DNA of 64,000 nucleotides from Paraglaciecola sp. L3A3 (GCF_009796765.1 NZ_CP047023.1:124001-188000); one strand, 5' to 3'; positions 9,751 through 19,633 are shown, counted from the first letter of the stretch. Notes: generated by a model from the letters alone, not told the origin. Made by a program: numbers and translations.

Positions 9751-9933
9751 TTAACTTCCGTTTACATCAATAACAGCCTAACTCTACCCCAATACGATTA
9801 ATTTAAAAAGCGAATAAATACAACTATCTCAATGTCTATTGAAGTAAAATTATCAATTATATTTGCCTAGGTTATATAAGTTGTCGCAATATAGCTTTTA
9901 AATACAGTTAAAAGTAAATGTTATCAATTGATT

Positions 9934-10836
9934 ATGAAGATAGAGCCTCAATCTACCTCGCGACTGGTTAAATCACAGATACCAAGCAGCTTAGATAAGA
10001 CAAAAAATAAAAGTGCGTCTGCTTCACATAAAAATGCTGCGCAATTAAGTAATCAGTCAAATCAGAATAGGATCAGTCAATGGTTTGCGCAAGTAGGAGT
10101 GCAAACTGGTTACTCTGTCGAATACAACTTAACACTTAATCAAAAAGCTAAACTTAAAGCACAAATGTTAGCCCGTAGAAAATTCGAAAACTTACAGAAT
10201 ATTCTAGGTAAAGCATTAGATTTTTGTCTAGATGATGGGCACGGGGAATTAATTGATCCTGATTGGTTTTTTAGTTTTGTAAATATGGCTGAAGAGATTT
10301 ATTCTCCTGCAATGCAACAGTTGTGGGGCAAGATATTTGCTGTTGAAACCGCAACTCCGGGCAGTTTTTCCTTAAAAACCTTAGAAGTATTGAAGCAATT
10401 AACACATAAAGATGCCCTTATTTTTAAACAGGCGGTCAATTTAGCCAGTAAACGTAAAGGAGAAGCGAGTCCCAAATTACTACTTGGATTTACTCAAAGG
10501 GCAGGGGTTTGGTCACTTTTCAGCAAAAATAAAACCTTACAAGTTAATTTAGCCGAATTTGGTTTAGGTTATCCGGATCTTTTATCATTAATGGATTTAG
10601 GTTTGTTGCACCAAAGTGAAATTGAGTCTGCCGAGATAGTTATTAATATCCCTGAGCAATGGTATTGCGCTGGTCATGGGATAAATTTACAGGCTAAAAA
10701 AACGGGCACGACATTGATCTATTATAAATTTACTAATATTGGTGCTGAGTTATTTAAATTGGTAACGCGAAAAAAGCAGGTTGAATATGTTAACGCCCTA
10801 AAAGGAGCGTTAACTCATTCATTTTCTATAAATTAG
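9934..10836 (+). CDS. TIGR03899 family protein
   Basis: A cytoplasmic protein of about 300 residues whose core (RRKFENLQNILGKALDFCLD, DGHGELIDPDWFFSFVNMAE, MQQLWGKIFAVE) matches the TIGR03899 family of marine Gammaproteobacteria. The function is unknown. The frame also permits a TTG start at 9928, but ATG at 9934 is adjacent and more likely; neither has a good ribosome binding site. The first ~45 residues are rich in Ser, Lys and Gln and are probably disordered. It is monocistronic, converging with cysH. Confidence 0.85.
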   Translation: MKIEPQSTSRLVKSQIPSSLDKTKNKSASASHKNAAQLSNQSNQNRISQWFAQVGVQTGYSVEYNLTLNQKAKLKAQMLARRKFENLQNILGKALDFCLDDGHGELIDPDWFFSFVNMAEEIYSPAMQQLWGKIFAVETATPGSFSLKTLEVLKQLTHKDALIFKQAVNLASKRKGEASPKLLLGFTQRAGVWSLFSKNKTLQVNLAEFGLGYPDLLSLMDLGLLHQSEIESAEIVINIPEQWYCAGHGINLQAKKTGTTLIYYKFTNIGAELFKLVTRKKQVEYVNALKGALTHSFSIN

Positions 10837-10840
10837 AGGA

Positions 10841-11590
10841 CTAAATTCCGTCTCCAAATTCATGTAAACCACATTCTCTTTTTAAGCCTAAGAAACGAGT
10901 GTCTTGCTCGTTCATGCCCTCTTCTAGAGAACGAGTACTATGCCAATCACCAATTGACACATAACCTTTCTCCCACAATGGATGATAAGGTAAATTATGC
11001 TCCTTAAGATACATGTGTACATCCCGGTTTGACCAATTAATTATAGGATAAACTTTAGCTTGCCCTTTAAGTTGTTGGATAACAGGCAATTTTTCTCGCA
11101 TGTCAGATTGACTTCGACGCAAGCCAGCAAACCAGGTTTTGATTTCCAGTTCTTTTAAGGCGGTTTGCATGGGTTCAACCTTATTCAAGGTATTGTACTT
11201 TTCAATTCCTTCCAAACCTTGCTCCCACATCTTGCCCATCTGAGCTTCTTGCCATGCAGGAGACATCTTGGCGCGGTATACCTGTAAATTAAGTTTCAGG
11301 CGTTCAGTTAACTCATCAATAAATTGATAGGTTTCAGGGAATAAATAACCCGTATCGGTTAATACCACAGGAATATCAGGAAATTCTTGAGTCACCATGT
11401 GTAACATGACAGCCGCTTGTGCACCAAAACTTGAAGACAACATAAAGTTACCTGGCAAGTTATCTAGGGCCCAAGTCACTCTTTGCTGAGGAGTTTGTTG
11501 CTCTAAGCTCAGATTGATTTCTGCAAGCGCTTCGGCCGAGAGGAAATCTCGACCGAATGCGGCATTAGGCTGGAAGTTGTGATTCATCAT
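10841..11590 (-). CDS. cysH: Phosphoadenosine phosphosulfate (PAPS) reductase
   Basis: CysH reduces PAPS to sulfite with thioredoxin. Recognition features are the PP-loop-like [17 protein letters not shown], the [14 protein letters not shown] segment and the C-terminal catalytic motif [13 protein letters not shown], with the single Cys used in the E. coli-type enzyme. The frame opens at 11614, but ATG codons at 11590 and 11587 have AAGGA 5-8 bases upstream and fit the family length better; 11590 was chosen. The start lies within the end of cysI, an overlap of about 26 bp that implies translational coupling in the cysJIH operon. Confidence 0.95.
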   Translation of the reverse strand: MMNHNFQPNAAFGRDFLSAEALAEINLSLEQQTPQQRVTWALDNLPGNFMLSSSFGAQAAVMLHMVTQEFPDIPVVLTDTGYLFPETYQFIDELTERLKLNLQVYRAKMSPAWQEAQMGKMWEQGLEGIEKYNTLNKVEPMQTALKELEIKTWFAGLRRSQSDMREKLPVIQQLKGQAKVYPIINWSNRDVHMYLKEHNLPYHPLWEKGYVSIGDWHSTRSLEEGMNEQDTRFLGLKRECGLHEFGDGI

Positions 11591-13292
11591 GAAAGTCCTT
11601 GGCTGAATTAACAACCGGCTTAACTATTTCAGCTCTGATAAGAAAATCACCAAATGCTTCGTCTGTATTGCGTTCTTTTGCCCAGCGGCCAATCAACTCA
11701 TCTAACTCTTGCATTATCTGCTGTTCGCTGATGTTTTCTTTATACATGCGAGGTATACGTAATCCTTGACGATCACCACCTAAATGGAAGTTGTATTTAC
11801 CCGGGCCTTTGCCGACTAAGCCCACTTCAGCTAACATGGCACGACCACAGCCGTTAGGGCAGCCAGTAACACGGTAAATTATACTTTCGTTAGCTAAATT
11901 GTGTTTTGCTAACAAGCCTTCGATTTCGGTCACAGCACTAGGTAAATAACGCTCTGCTTCTGCCATGGCTAATGGGCATGTAGGTAAGGCTACACATGCC
12001 ATAGAGTTCATACGCTGAAGGCTGACACCATCGTCAATCAAGCCATGTTCACGAGCAATCGATTCGATTTGTGCTTTAAGCTCTTTTGGGACGCCGGCAA
12101 CAATCAAATTTTGATTGGCTGTAATACGAAAATCACCTGGGTGAATTTTGGCGATTTCTGCACAACCTGTTTTAAGGGTTTTACCTGGGAAATCTAAAAT
12201 ACGGCCATTTTCGATAAACAAAGTTAGATGATGTTTGCCGTCTATACCTTCAACCCAACCAATTCGATCGCCACGGCTAGTAAATTCGTAAGGTCTACTT
12301 TGTGCAAATTTTATAGCGGCACGTTTTTCAACTTCAGCTTTAAAGTTTTCAACACCGACTCGTTCTAGTGTGTATTTTGTTTTGGCATTTTTACGGTTAA
12401 CACGGTTTCCCCAATCACGTTGGGTAGTCACAACGGCTGCTGCAACAGCAAGAGTGTGTTCTAGGCTGATAAAACCAAAATCATCAGCTTTACGCGGGAA
12501 TGTGTCAGTATCGCCATGGGTCATAGCTAAGCCACCGCCCACTAAAACGTTAAAACCAATTAGTTTGCCATTTTCAGATATCGCCACAAAATTTAGATCG
12601 TTAGCATGCACATCAATATCATTATGAGGCGGTATCACTACAGTAGTTTTGAACTTACGAGGTAAGTAAGTGCTACCTAATATTGGCTCTTCTGTAGTTT
12701 CTGTCTTTTTCTCATCTAACCAAATTTCAGCATAGGCACGAGTTTTAGGCAGTAAATGTTCACTGATTTTTTTCGCCCATTCGTACGCTTCTTGGTGTAC
12801 TGCAGATTCTACAGGGTTAGAAGTACATAATACGTTACGGTTTACGTCACCTGCAGTAGCAATTGAGTCCATGCCTATTTGATTAAGCATTTGGTGCATA
12901 GGTTTAACGTTTGGTTTTAATACACCATGAAACTGAAAGGTTTGACGTGTAGTTAAACGTATGCTGCCATAAATGCTTTTTTCTTTAGCAAATTTGTCTA
13001 TGCCTAACCATTGGTCAGTAGTAATAATACCACCAGGCAAACGGGCACGTAACATTACATTTTGTAATGGTTCAAGCTTTTGTTTGGCACGCTCTGCACG
13101 AATATCACGGTCATCTTGTTGATACATACCGTGGAAACGTATTAGTTGGAAATTATCACCAACAAAAGCGCCAGTAAGATCATCTTTTAAATCTTCTGCA
13201 ATGGTGCCACGTAAAAAGTTACTTTGCGTTTTTAGGCGCTCATTGTCGGCAAGTTTGCCTTCAACTATGAATTTTTTGTTGTCAGTGCTCAT
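11565..13292 (-). CDS. cysI: Sulfite reductase [NADPH] hemoprotein beta subunit
   Basis: CysI carries the siroheme-[4Fe-4S] centre that reduces sulfite to sulfide with six electrons supplied by CysJ. The 575 residues are close to the E. coli 570. The cluster-binding cysteines are visible in [19 protein letters not shown] and [14 protein letters not shown], and anion-binding arginines in the N-terminal half ([13 protein letters not shown]). The start codon overlaps the cysJ stop (TAATG), and the 3' end overlaps cysH, so the three genes form one tightly coupled operon. Confidence 0.97.
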   Translation of the reverse strand: MSTDNKKFIVEGKLADNERLKTQSNFLRGTIAEDLKDDLTGAFVGDNFQLIRFHGMYQQDDRDIRAERAKQKLEPLQNVMLRARLPGGIITTDQWLGIDKFAKEKSIYGSIRLTTRQTFQFHGVLKPNVKPMHQMLNQIGMDSIATAGDVNRNVLCTSNPVESAVHQEAYEWAKKISEHLLPKTRAYAEIWLDEKKTETTEEPILGSTYLPRKFKTTVVIPPHNDIDVHANDLNFVAISENGKLIGFNVLVGGGLAMTHGDTDTFPRKADDFGFISLEHTLAVAAAVVTTQRDWGNRVNRKNAKTKYTLERVGVENFKAEVEKRAAIKFAQSRPYEFTSRGDRIGWVEGIDGKHHLTLFIENGRILDFPGKTLKTGCAEIAKIHPGDFRITANQNLIVAGVPKELKAQIESIAREHGLIDDGVSLQRMNSMACVALPTCPLAMAEAERYLPSAVTEIEGLLAKHNLANESIIYRVTGCPNGCGRAMLAEVGLVGKGPGKYNFHLGGDRQGLRIPRMYKENISEQQIMQELDELIGRWAKERNTDEAFGDFLIRAEIVKPVVNSAKDFHDESQLPA

Positions 13293-15091
13293 TAGTACAC
13301 ATCCTTCTGATAACGTTTAGCACGGCGCAAGTCATTAATATATTGCTCGGCTTGTTCTTCAGTTTTACCACCATGTTCAATGGCAATTTTGACTAGAGCG
13401 TCTTGTACGTCCTTAGCCATATGGTTTGCGTCACCACACACATATAGGTGCGCGCCGTCTTCTAACCATTGATATAACTCCGCGCCTTGTTCAAGCATAC
13501 GGTGTTGAACATAAATCTTTTGTTCTTGGTCGCGAGAGAATGCCAAAGTAACTTTATCCACTACGCCGTCTTTAACAAAACGCTGCCATTCTGTTTGGTA
13601 TAAAAAGTCTTGGGTGTAATTCGGATTTCCAAAAAACAACCAGTTTTTACCTTCGGCTTCGTCCGCTTCACGTTGTTGCATAAATGCACGGAATGGCGCA
13701 ATACCTGTGCCTGGGCCAATCATGATCACTGGGGTGTTACCATCTTCAGGTAAACGGAAATTGTCATTTGATTCAACAAATACTTTTACTTCACCACCTT
13801 CATTAAGGCGTGTAGACAAGAAACTTGAGGCGCCCCCTTGATGAGATTCACCATGAGCTTCAAAATCAACTAAAGCCACGGTTAGATGCACTTCGTCTTC
13901 AACCTCTGCTTGGCTAGAAGCAATTGAATACAATCTTGGCGTTAACCCTCTAAGGGTATCTATAAATTGTTGAGCTGTGACTTTAGCTGGGTATTGACGA
14001 ACAATATCGATAATTTGACGTTCGGCTAAAAATTCTCTCAAGGCTGCTTTGTCTTCTAATAAAGCAGTTAATTCAGCATTATTGGCAAACTCAGCATAAG
14101 CTTTGGCGAAGGTAGGGTAACTCTGGGTTAATTCTAATTTTTCAATCAGTAACTCTTTGACTGTGTAATCTTCTCCAGAGAATTCTACTGAGCTATCACC
14201 GTCTACAGCGAGTAGCGTTAACAGTTGATCTACAAGCTGTAGGTCATTGGTAAACCAAACACCTAATGCATCACCTGGTCTGTATTCAATTCCTGAATCT
14301 TCAAGAGAGATTTCAATATGGCGAATATCTTTAACTGAATCACGACCGGTAATTTTTTGGCTTTCTAATAAATACGCTGAATAAGGCGCTTTTTTAGTAT
14401 AAATATTGCCACCAGTACTTGAGCCAATTGCTATAGGAGCGGGTTGCGTCGCTTCTGCCGTCAAAATGTCTTTAACTTCAGCTGTTACGTTGTCAAACCA
14501 AGTGGTAGCAATGGCGTCGTAATCTACATCACAATCAACACGATCTAATAGTCGTGTTGCACCAGCATTCGCTAAGCGCAGATCAAAGTCTTTGGCTGTT
14601 TGACAGAAAAATTCATAGCTACTGTCGCCTAAACCTAAAACGGCGAACTTCAAATCAGGTAATTTAGGGGCTTTTTTACCGCCTAAGAAACTATGGAATT
14701 CGACTGCATCATCAGGTGCTTCACCTTCACCGTGTGTGCTGACAACAATAACTAGGTGGGTTTCACTCTTAAGTTGCTTAGCTTTATAATCAGCCATATT
14801 CACTAATTTGGCAGGAATATTTAAGCCATCTAACTTGGCTTTATATTCTTCGGCAACTGATTTTGCATTACCAGTTTGTGAACCATACAAAATAGTTAAA
14901 GATTGACCAGCAGTCACTGTGGCTTGAGGTGCCGCTACAGTTTGACCTGATTGAGCCAAGCCCGCAAAATAACCACTTAACCAGGTAAGTTGTTGTGAAT
15001 TTAAGCCACTAGTAGCTTGATTTATTTGAGTCCACTGAGATTCATTTAATCCCGCGGTAATACCCATTGTTTGGTTTGTTGATGAAGTCAT
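13292..15091 (-). CDS. cysJ: Sulfite reductase [NADPH] flavoprotein alpha subunit
   Basis: The 599 residues begin with a flavodoxin-like FMN domain ([15 protein letters not shown] near 70, [12 protein letters not shown]), followed by the FAD- and NADPH-binding ferredoxin reductase module ([38 protein letters not shown]) and the C-terminal [11 protein letters not shown]. It passes electrons from NADPH to the CysI siroheme. It is the first gene of the operon; expression in related bacteria depends on CysB, but I could not identify a convincing CysB site in the ~100 bp upstream. Confidence 0.97.
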   Translation of the reverse strand: MTSSTNQTMGITAGLNESQWTQINQATSGLNSQQLTWLSGYFAGLAQSGQTVAAPQATVTAGQSLTILYGSQTGNAKSVAEEYKAKLDGLNIPAKLVNMADYKAKQLKSETHLVIVVSTHGEGEAPDDAVEFHSFLGGKKAPKLPDLKFAVLGLGDSSYEFFCQTAKDFDLRLANAGATRLLDRVDCDVDYDAIATTWFDNVTAEVKDILTAEATQPAPIAIGSSTGGNIYTKKAPYSAYLLESQKITGRDSVKDIRHIEISLEDSGIEYRPGDALGVWFTNDLQLVDQLLTLLAVDGDSSVEFSGEDYTVKELLIEKLELTQSYPTFAKAYAEFANNAELTALLEDKAALREFLAERQIIDIVRQYPAKVTAQQFIDTLRGLTPRLYSIASSQAEVEDEVHLTVALVDFEAHGESHQGGASSFLSTRLNEGGEVKVFVESNDNFRLPEDGNTPVIMIGPGTGIAPFRAFMQQREADEAEGKNWLFFGNPNYTQDFLYQTEWQRFVKDGVVDKVTLAFSRDQEQKIYVQHRMLEQGAELYQWLEDGAHLYVCGDANHMAKDVQDALVKIAIEHGGKTEEQAEQYINDLRRAKRYQKDVY

Positions 15092-15189
15092 AGAATCGCT
15101 AACCTTTATTAATACCCATATAGGTTAGCGTTCTATTATCATAACCGGAAAGAATAAAAGAAACTTTTTTATAACCAAATCTAATGAAA

Positions 15190-15960
15190 TTAAAAATGTA
15201 CCTCTAATCCAGCAAAAGGTCCTTTAAATTCTAAATCAGAATGGATGTTGTTACTGTTATCGCTGTAATCTAATTCCAGTGATACGGCGCGGTAACCCAC
15301 TTGAAAAGTTACGTCTAATGCTAAGTTTTCCATTAGGCTATACGTGACCACAGCTTGATAATCTGTCAGTGTATTATCATCCAAGCTCAAATAACTGCCT
15401 TCTACATAAGCCCCAAAGCCGGTAAAAGGAATGCCCAATGCTAATCTAGAATACAACATAGGCACAGGCACTGAAAAGTCTATATTTGCAGTTCGATCAG
15501 GATCAGCTTTATCATCCGTCACCATAAACTCACCATCTAAATATTTAGCGTTAATACCAAAATCAAAACTAATAAGATCATTGTCGAAAAATTCATAATA
15601 CAAAATAATGTCAGTGGCGGTTAATTGAATGTCTGCGTTGACTTCTGAGTTACTGGAATATAATTTACCACCAAAGTTAAAATTTGATTCTAATGTGACA
15701 TCCCCGTCAGTGCTCATATCAGTTCTTTGAACTTTTATATTTGGTATAAGGGGAATAGGGTGTTCGAATGCCACATAAATATTAGATTGGGCTTTATCTT
15801 CAAAATTAAAATCTCTATTGTCACCACCGTCAGAAAAACCGCCTGTAGTTTCCATATTCCAACCTTGTGCGCCTGCGTATAACCCTAATAGTGTGTCTGC
15901 TTGACTAGAAAAGCTAGAACACAAAGTAACTATACCTAAAGTAATCGCTGTTTTTTTCAT
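15190..15960 (-). CDS. TIGR04219 family outer membrane beta-barrel protein
   Basis: The protein has 256 residues with a Sec signal peptide (about residues 1-21, ending SSQA) and alternating amphipathic strands ending in Phe (GLEVHF), the outer-membrane insertion signature. The family is TIGR04219, of unknown function, found in marine gammaproteobacteria. It lies 3 bp after the DUF2333 gene, and these two families commonly occur together (from memory), so they probably act in the same envelope process. It is the last gene of the PCu(A)C-DUF2333-TIGR04219 operon. Confidence 0.88.
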   Translation of the reverse strand: MKKTAITLGIVTLCSSFSSQADTLLGLYAGAQGWNMETTGGFSDGGDNRDFNFEDKAQSNIYVAFEHPIPLIPNIKVQRTDMSTDGDVTLESNFNFGGKLYSSNSEVNADIQLTATDIILYYEFFDNDLISFDFGINAKYLDGEFMVTDDKADPDRTANIDFSVPVPMLYSRLALGIPFTGFGAYVEGSYLSLDDNTLTDYQAVVTYSLMENLALDVTFQVGYRAVSLELDYSDNSNNIHSDLEFKGPFAGLEVHF

Positions 15961-15963
15961 TGT

Positions 15964-16956
15964 TTATCCTTGATTTAACAATTCGCTGAGTTCAATTAAT
16001 GCTGCATTTGCTCGAGATATATAGTTTGCCATAACTAAAGAGTGATTGGCTAACATGCCAAATCCGCTGCCGTTTAATACAATTGGGCTCCATAGTGATT
16101 CTTGGGTGGCTTCTAATTCACGAATAATTTGTTGCAGACTAACTTTAGCATTTTTCTTTTCGAGCACATCAGCAAAGTCTACTTCTACACCTTTTAAAAA
16201 GTGCAATAAGGCCCAACTGGCGCCCCTAGCTTCATAAAAATTATCGTCTAACTGCCACCAACTGGTTTTTTCACTTTGCTTGTTGGCTGAAGGAGTTGAT
16301 TGCAGTGCTTGTGCGTCTCCAGCTAAGTTGGTGTCTAGGCGTTCTTGGCCCACACTGACACTTAATCGTTGAGAAAAACTACCTAGACGCTTTTCTATTT
16401 GTTTTAAAAAATCTCTTAAATTATCAGCTCGCGCGTAAAACTGTCCTTGTTGTTGCGTGGTGTCAGACAGGCTACTCCTATATTTGTATAAATTATCGAT
16501 ACCCTCTTGATATTTGGATTCTGCAGAAGGTAATATCCAGCTTAAACTATCGTTATTGAAGAGCGGTTGCGCTTTAGTTAAAAATGTATTTTCTACAGAT
16601 TGACTTTGAGAGCGACTGAAGTCTTTTCGCATGGCTAAGGCTAAGTCTCGAACCATTTCTAAAGCGCCAAACTCCCAACTTGGCATATTGTCCATCATTA
16701 CGCTGGGCGGGATCACATCATTGGATAAATACCCTCCTGATTTATTAAGTAAGGTTTCGCTGACTACAATTAGGCTAGTGGTAATGGTGTAACCAGGTAC
16801 AAGGCGTTCTTGGTTCGCTTCCGCTTGTTGATTAGCTATGGCAAATGGCTCGAACGTGTCGGGTTCGACACTCCAAAAAATAGACAATATCCATAATAAA
16901 AGAATAAATATGACAGCGAAGCTTAATAGCCATTTGGGGGTTAGATATTGTTTCAT
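15964..16956 (-). CDS. DUF2333 family inner membrane protein
   Basis: The protein has 330 residues with one N-terminal membrane anchor (WLLSFAVIFILLLWILSIFW, about 9-28) and a large periplasmic helical domain beginning at GYTITTSLI. The conserved DUF2333 segments GGYLSNDVIPPSVMMDNMPSW and LLHFLKGVEVDF are present. The function is unknown. It sits 9 bp after the PCu(A)C gene and 3 bp before the outer membrane protein gene. The combination of an inner-membrane anchored periplasmic protein and a barrel suggests an envelope role (inference). Confidence 0.88.
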   Translation of the reverse strand: MKQYLTPKWLLSFAVIFILLLWILSIFWSVEPDTFEPFAIANQQAEANQERLVPGYTITTSLIVVSETLLNKSGGYLSNDVIPPSVMMDNMPSWEFGALEMVRDLALAMRKDFSRSQSQSVENTFLTKAQPLFNNDSLSWILPSAESKYQEGIDNLYKYRSSLSDTTQQQGQFYARADNLRDFLKQIEKRLGSFSQRLSVSVGQERLDTNLAGDAQALQSTPSANKQSEKTSWWQLDDNFYEARGASWALLHFLKGVEVDFADVLEKKNAKVSLQQIIRELEATQESLWSPIVLNGSGFGMLANHSLVMANYISRANAALIELSELLNQG

Positions 16957-16965
16957 TGCTGTTCC

Positions 16966-17400
16966 TTAATGGTGATGTTTATGAGCTGAAGGACGTTCAA
17001 CTTTAGCTGCGAAAGAAATCGTTTCTCCGCTTTGGGTTTGTAAACTGATAGATACTGTTTGCCCTTCTTCTAAAGGTTTATTCAAACCAAACAACATTAA
17101 GTGTAGTCCACCAGGTGCGAAACTAACGCTTTGCCCTGCAGGGATTTTTACTTCTGACTGTTGTTGCATTTTCATCATACCGTTTTGGTGAACATGGTTA
17201 TGTATTTCAGTTTTACCTACAAAGTCTGCGGCTGCATCCACTAAGAACTCATCCTTATCAGACTTATTTTGAATCGTAAAGTAAGCGGATGTATTGGCTA
17301 CGCTTGGAGGTAAAAGTCTAACTGTTGCTTGGCTTATTATTAGTTCAGCAAAAGCTAGATTACAGATAAAGCTTAAGCCCAATATGGCAATTCGAAACAT
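16966..17400 (-). CDS. Periplasmic copper chaperone, PCu(A)C family
   Basis: The protein has 144 residues with a signal peptide (about 1-18, ending AFA) and the PCu(A)C fold. Copper ligands follow the H(M)x10Mx21HxM pattern: IHNHVHQNGMMKMQ and GGLHLMLFG. Its relatives deliver Cu(I) to the CuA site of cytochrome oxidase. An additional His tail (SAHKHHH) at the C-terminus may add metal binding. It is the first gene of the operon with DUF2333 and TIGR04219. No cytochrome oxidase or senC/scoI gene is nearby. Confidence 0.93.
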   Translation of the reverse strand: MFRIAILGLSFICNLAFAELIISQATVRLLPPSVANTSAYFTIQNKSDKDEFLVDAAADFVGKTEIHNHVHQNGMMKMQQQSEVKIPAGQSVSFAPGGLHLMLFGLNKPLEEGQTVSISLQTQSGETISFAAKVERPSAHKHHH

Positions 17401-17461
17401 AATTAATTGTTCTCCTGATCAACTTGATTTTATTATTCAGTAAATCGCCACAAGATGCCAA

Positions 17462-17791
17462 TTAATAAGCGGGTGTTTTCTTGTCCTTAACTAATAAAAA
17501 TATAATAATTGCCAATAAAATGGCTGGCCAGAATACACTTAAACCTGCCACAAATAGGCCAATGGTTGCGGCCAAAAGCGCTAAAAATATGGCGCCAAAC
17601 AGGCTTATAGCTACAATAAAGCCAACAACTACCAGTAAAACAATTACCCCTGTTATAGCTAACACCGCAGCTAAAGGCTCTAGATTTTTATTGTCGAAAG
17701 ACATATTCCAATTAAACCATTCGTTTGCAAGCATTCCAAAACAAGAGGTTAAGACAATAGCGATGAGAATGGCTAAAATTAAATTTTTCAA
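17462..17791 (-). CDS. Small integral membrane protein in the psp operon
   Basis: The protein has 109 residues, dominated by hydrophobic segments (about 1-20, 42-66, 67-90, 90-105), with a charged tail KDKKTPAY. The N-terminus contains LTSC, which would fit a lipobox, but the multiple downstream membrane helices make a polytopic membrane protein more likely. It follows the pspC-like gene by 12 bp and is therefore the third gene of the psp operon. It is not recognisable as PspB, PspD or PspG. A partner of PspC/PspA in membrane stress is inferred from position only. Confidence 0.75.
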   Translation of the reverse strand: MKNLILAILIAIVLTSCFGMLANEWFNWNMSFDNKNLEPLAAVLAITGVIVLLVVVGFIVAISLFGAIFLALLAATIGLFVAGLSVFWPAILLAIIIFLLVKDKKTPAY

Positions 17792-17803
17792 AATTGTATC
17801 TTC

Positions 17804-18007
17804 CTAACGGCTTGGAATTAGGATAGTTGCAGTAATATATGCAACGGCTGTGACGACAGGTAAGGTCAAAAGACATACTACAGCAGCTACTCGAACGGCT
17901 AATCTTGGTACATCCCAGTGTTTAGCTAAACCACTACACACTCCAGAAACTTTGCGATGTGTTCTATCTTTATACAGCCTGTTTATTTCAAAATAATGTT
18001 TCATCAT
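17804..18007 (-). CDS. Short PspC-domain membrane protein
   Basis: The 67 residues cover just the PspC domain: RLYKDRTHRKVSGVCSGLAKHWDVPRLAVRV followed by one membrane helix (VAAVVCLLTLPVVTAVAYIT). E. coli PspC has about 119 residues with an extra C-terminal domain, absent here. The first two codons are both ATG. It lies 73 bp after pspA. PspC proteins sense inner membrane stress and relieve PspA inhibition of PspF. No pspB is present. Confidence 0.9.
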   Translation of the reverse strand: MMKHYFEINRLYKDRTHRKVSGVCSGLAKHWDVPRLAVRVAAVVCLLTLPVVTAVAYITATILIPSR

Positions 18008-18080
18008 TTTCTCCTGAAAGCAGTTGTGGCAACAAAACTATCGCCACATACTTAATTATGCACTTCTGATTTGTAGGATC

Positions 18081-18740
18081 TTAGGCGACCTTTTTACGTA
18101 ACTCGGCTAACTCTTGTTCTATTTGGCTTGCAGATTCAAGCGCTTGGAATTGAGCATTCAAGCCTTGTGAATCGTTCACTAAGTCATATGCGTCTACTTG
18201 TGATTCTAAGTCGTCAATTTTACGTTCGTATTGTTCAAACCTAAGAATAGCGTCTTCAATTTTCACCGAGTGGGTTTTGTTTTTAGCTGTGATACGTACT
18301 GCAGCAGAACGTTCTCTGATGATTAGCGACTTTTGTTTACTACGAGCTTCAGTTAACTTATCGTGCAATTTGCCTGTGTCTGCTTGTAATTTAACTAAAG
18401 ACTCTTCAACAGTGGCCATTTCTGCCGTTAAAGAGATTAACTTTTGTTGGCTAGCATGTTTTTCTACTAAAGCTAATTTAGCTAAGTCTTCTCGGTCTTT
18501 TTCCATGGCTAAGCTGGCTTTTTCTTGCCAGTCCGTGCTTTGTTTAGTTAACGTTTCTATTTGCCTTTGTAACTGTCGCTTCTCAGCAATATTAGTGGCT
18601 GCAACCGAACGCAACTCTACTAAGGTTTCTTCCATTTCTTGGATAAGTAGCTTAACGACTTTTACCGGATCTTCAGCCTTATCTAAAATTGCATTGATGT
18701 TGGCTTGCACTATGTCTGACATTCTTGAAAACATACCCAT
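18081..18740 (-). CDS. pspA: Phage shock protein A (PspA/IM30 family)
   Basis: The protein has 219 residues, almost wholly coiled-coil, starting with the amphipathic membrane-binding helix (MGMFSRMSDIVQANINAILD) and continuing with the conserved EDPVKVVKLLIQEMEETLVE. PspA forms oligomeric scaffolds on damaged inner membrane and, in enterics, inhibits the sigma-54 activator PspF. It is the first gene of pspA-pspC-(membrane protein). pspF is not divergent here as it is in E. coli, but a sigma-54-like promoter and dyad sites lie upstream. Confidence 0.96.
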   Translation of the reverse strand: MGMFSRMSDIVQANINAILDKAEDPVKVVKLLIQEMEETLVELRSVAATNIAEKRQLQRQIETLTKQSTDWQEKASLAMEKDREDLAKLALVEKHASQQKLISLTAEMATVEESLVKLQADTGKLHDKLTEARSKQKSLIIRERSAAVRITAKNKTHSVKIEDAILRFEQYERKIDDLESQVDAYDLVNDSQGLNAQFQALESASQIEQELAELRKKVA

Positions 18741-18803
18741 TTTGATTCCTCCACAGATTAATGAGTTTTACTGCTGGGCTATTCCAGCACTAAACTAGTT
18801 ATT

Positions 18804-18818
18804 ACAAGTCGTATGCCA
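18804..18818 (-). promoter_or_regulatory. Candidate sigma-54 promoter of pspA
   Basis: Read on the minus strand, TGGCATACGACTTGT has the GG (-24) and GT (-12) elements at the correct 10-base spacing (consensus TGGCAC-N5-TTGC). As I recall, the E. coli pspA promoter also ends in TTGT. It lies 64 bp upstream of the pspA start. PspF-type regulation through sigma-54 is established for pspA in enterics; its use here is inferred. Confidence 0.6.
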
Positions 18819-18893
18819 AGTTAATCATTAGTCGTAAGCGATTGTTTTTATTGTGGTTGATTGAATTCATGGAAAGTGCTTAAATATATGAAA

Positions 18894-18931
18894 TGGTCAA
18901 ATTAACCACTGACTTAGTTAAATTAGCCTAA
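18894..18931. promoter_or_regulatory. Two dyad sites upstream of pspA (candidate enhancer sites)
   Basis: Site one, TGGTCAAATTAACCA (18894-18908), is a near-perfect dyad. Site two, TTAGTTAAATTAGCCTAA (18914-18931), is a weaker dyad centred about two helical turns further upstream. Both are about 75-115 bp upstream of the -24 element, where bacterial enhancer-binding proteins bind. Site one shares 14 of 15 bases with a dyad at 19749-19763 before another gene. The rest of the gap 18741-19100 shows no coding potential. Confidence 0.5.
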
Positions 18932-19100
18932 AAGTAAGCAGCTGATTTTTTCGCAATTAAATAATCATTTGAATGGCCAACATCTGCAAAATTGCAGAGA
19001 ACCTAAGAAGGAAAAAGTAGGATATTGAAGTGAATAAGTATGAGAACTTTAAGAAAAGTGGTCAGGAAATATATAAAACTAAAAACGGCCAATAGTACAA

Positions 19101-19253
19101 TTAGAGACCGTTGTGATAAAGGTTAATGGCAGAGGCTTTATTCACTTTAAGATGGTTATGAACCGCGTTAATAAAGCTAAGCAGTAATGCCCCTGTTAGA
19201 TATGTTATAACAGGCAGAAACAGTAATATCAGCAAAGAAGATTGATAAAACAT
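19101..19253 (-). CDS. 50-residue single-pass membrane protein
   Basis: ATG at 19251-19253 is preceded by AAAGGAG five bases upstream, the best ribosome binding site in the neighbourhood. The frame gives exactly 50 residues, beginning MFYQSSLLILLFLPVITYLT and continuing with a hydrophobic helix to about residue 30, then a polar tail with VHNHLKVNKASA and a final HNGL. It starts 11 bp after the stop of the 93-residue secreted protein, so the two form an operon. I recognise no family. The gene is easy to miss because of its size; its position behind a sigma-54-like promoter suggests a stress role (inference). Confidence 0.7.
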   Translation of the reverse strand: MFYQSSLLILLFLPVITYLTGALLLSFINAVHNHLKVNKASAINLYHNGL

Positions 19254-19264
19254 AATTACTCCTT

Positions 19265-19546
19265 TTATAGTTTGTTAGCTTTTTCAATTTTGTTTGTTTT
19301 TGTTTTAATATCCGTGATAGTAACTTGTGTTTTTACGGTAGTGGCTCCATTTAAGTTCACTTTTTGTGCGCTATTGATCACAGATTCACGCACATCATTC
19401 CGTAACTCTTGTTTGGTCAGTTCCATAACCTGATTTACTAAATGGTTAGTGTAACTTTGAAGGGACATGGTGGTCGCATGAGATGTAGAACTTATAACAA
19501 GGCCAAGTGTTAAAGCGAAGACAGCAATTTTAGATTTAGTGAACAT
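19265..19546 (-). CDS. Small exported protein of unknown function
   Basis: The 93 residues begin with a clear Sec signal peptide (MFTKSKIAVFALTLGLVISS, cleavage probably after SHA at about residue 24). The mature part, about 69 residues, is helical and charged (TNHLVNQVMELTKQELRNDV, VKTQVTITDIKTKTNK) with no cysteines. An AAGGAAA ribosome binding site precedes the ATG. A 50-residue membrane protein gene follows 11 bp downstream. Upstream are a sigma-54-like promoter and a dyad shared with pspA, so co-regulation with the phage shock response is proposed. I recognise no family. Confidence 0.75.
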   Translation of the reverse strand: MFTKSKIAVFALTLGLVISSTSHATTMSLQSYTNHLVNQVMELTKQELRNDVRESVINSAQKVNLNGATTVKTQVTITDIKTKTNKIEKANKL

Positions 19547-19618
19547 GATAATTTCCTTTATTTAGTTAACACTGCTGACTTCTTTTTAGCAGCTAATTGT
19601 TTATTCCATGTATCTATA

Positions 19619-19633
19619 GCGATAGTTATGCCA
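19619..19633 (-). promoter_or_regulatory. Candidate sigma-54 promoter of the small-protein operon
   Basis: On the minus strand TGGCATAACTATCGC keeps the invariant GG at -24 and GC at -12 with 10-base spacing. It lies 73 bp upstream of the 93-residue protein start, much as the pspA element lies 64 bp upstream of its gene. Confidence 0.6.

Noticed and set aside
19242..19433. 63-residue plus-strand frame
   Set aside because: It overlaps the 93-residue secreted protein on the minus strand, which has a signal peptide and a ribosome binding site.
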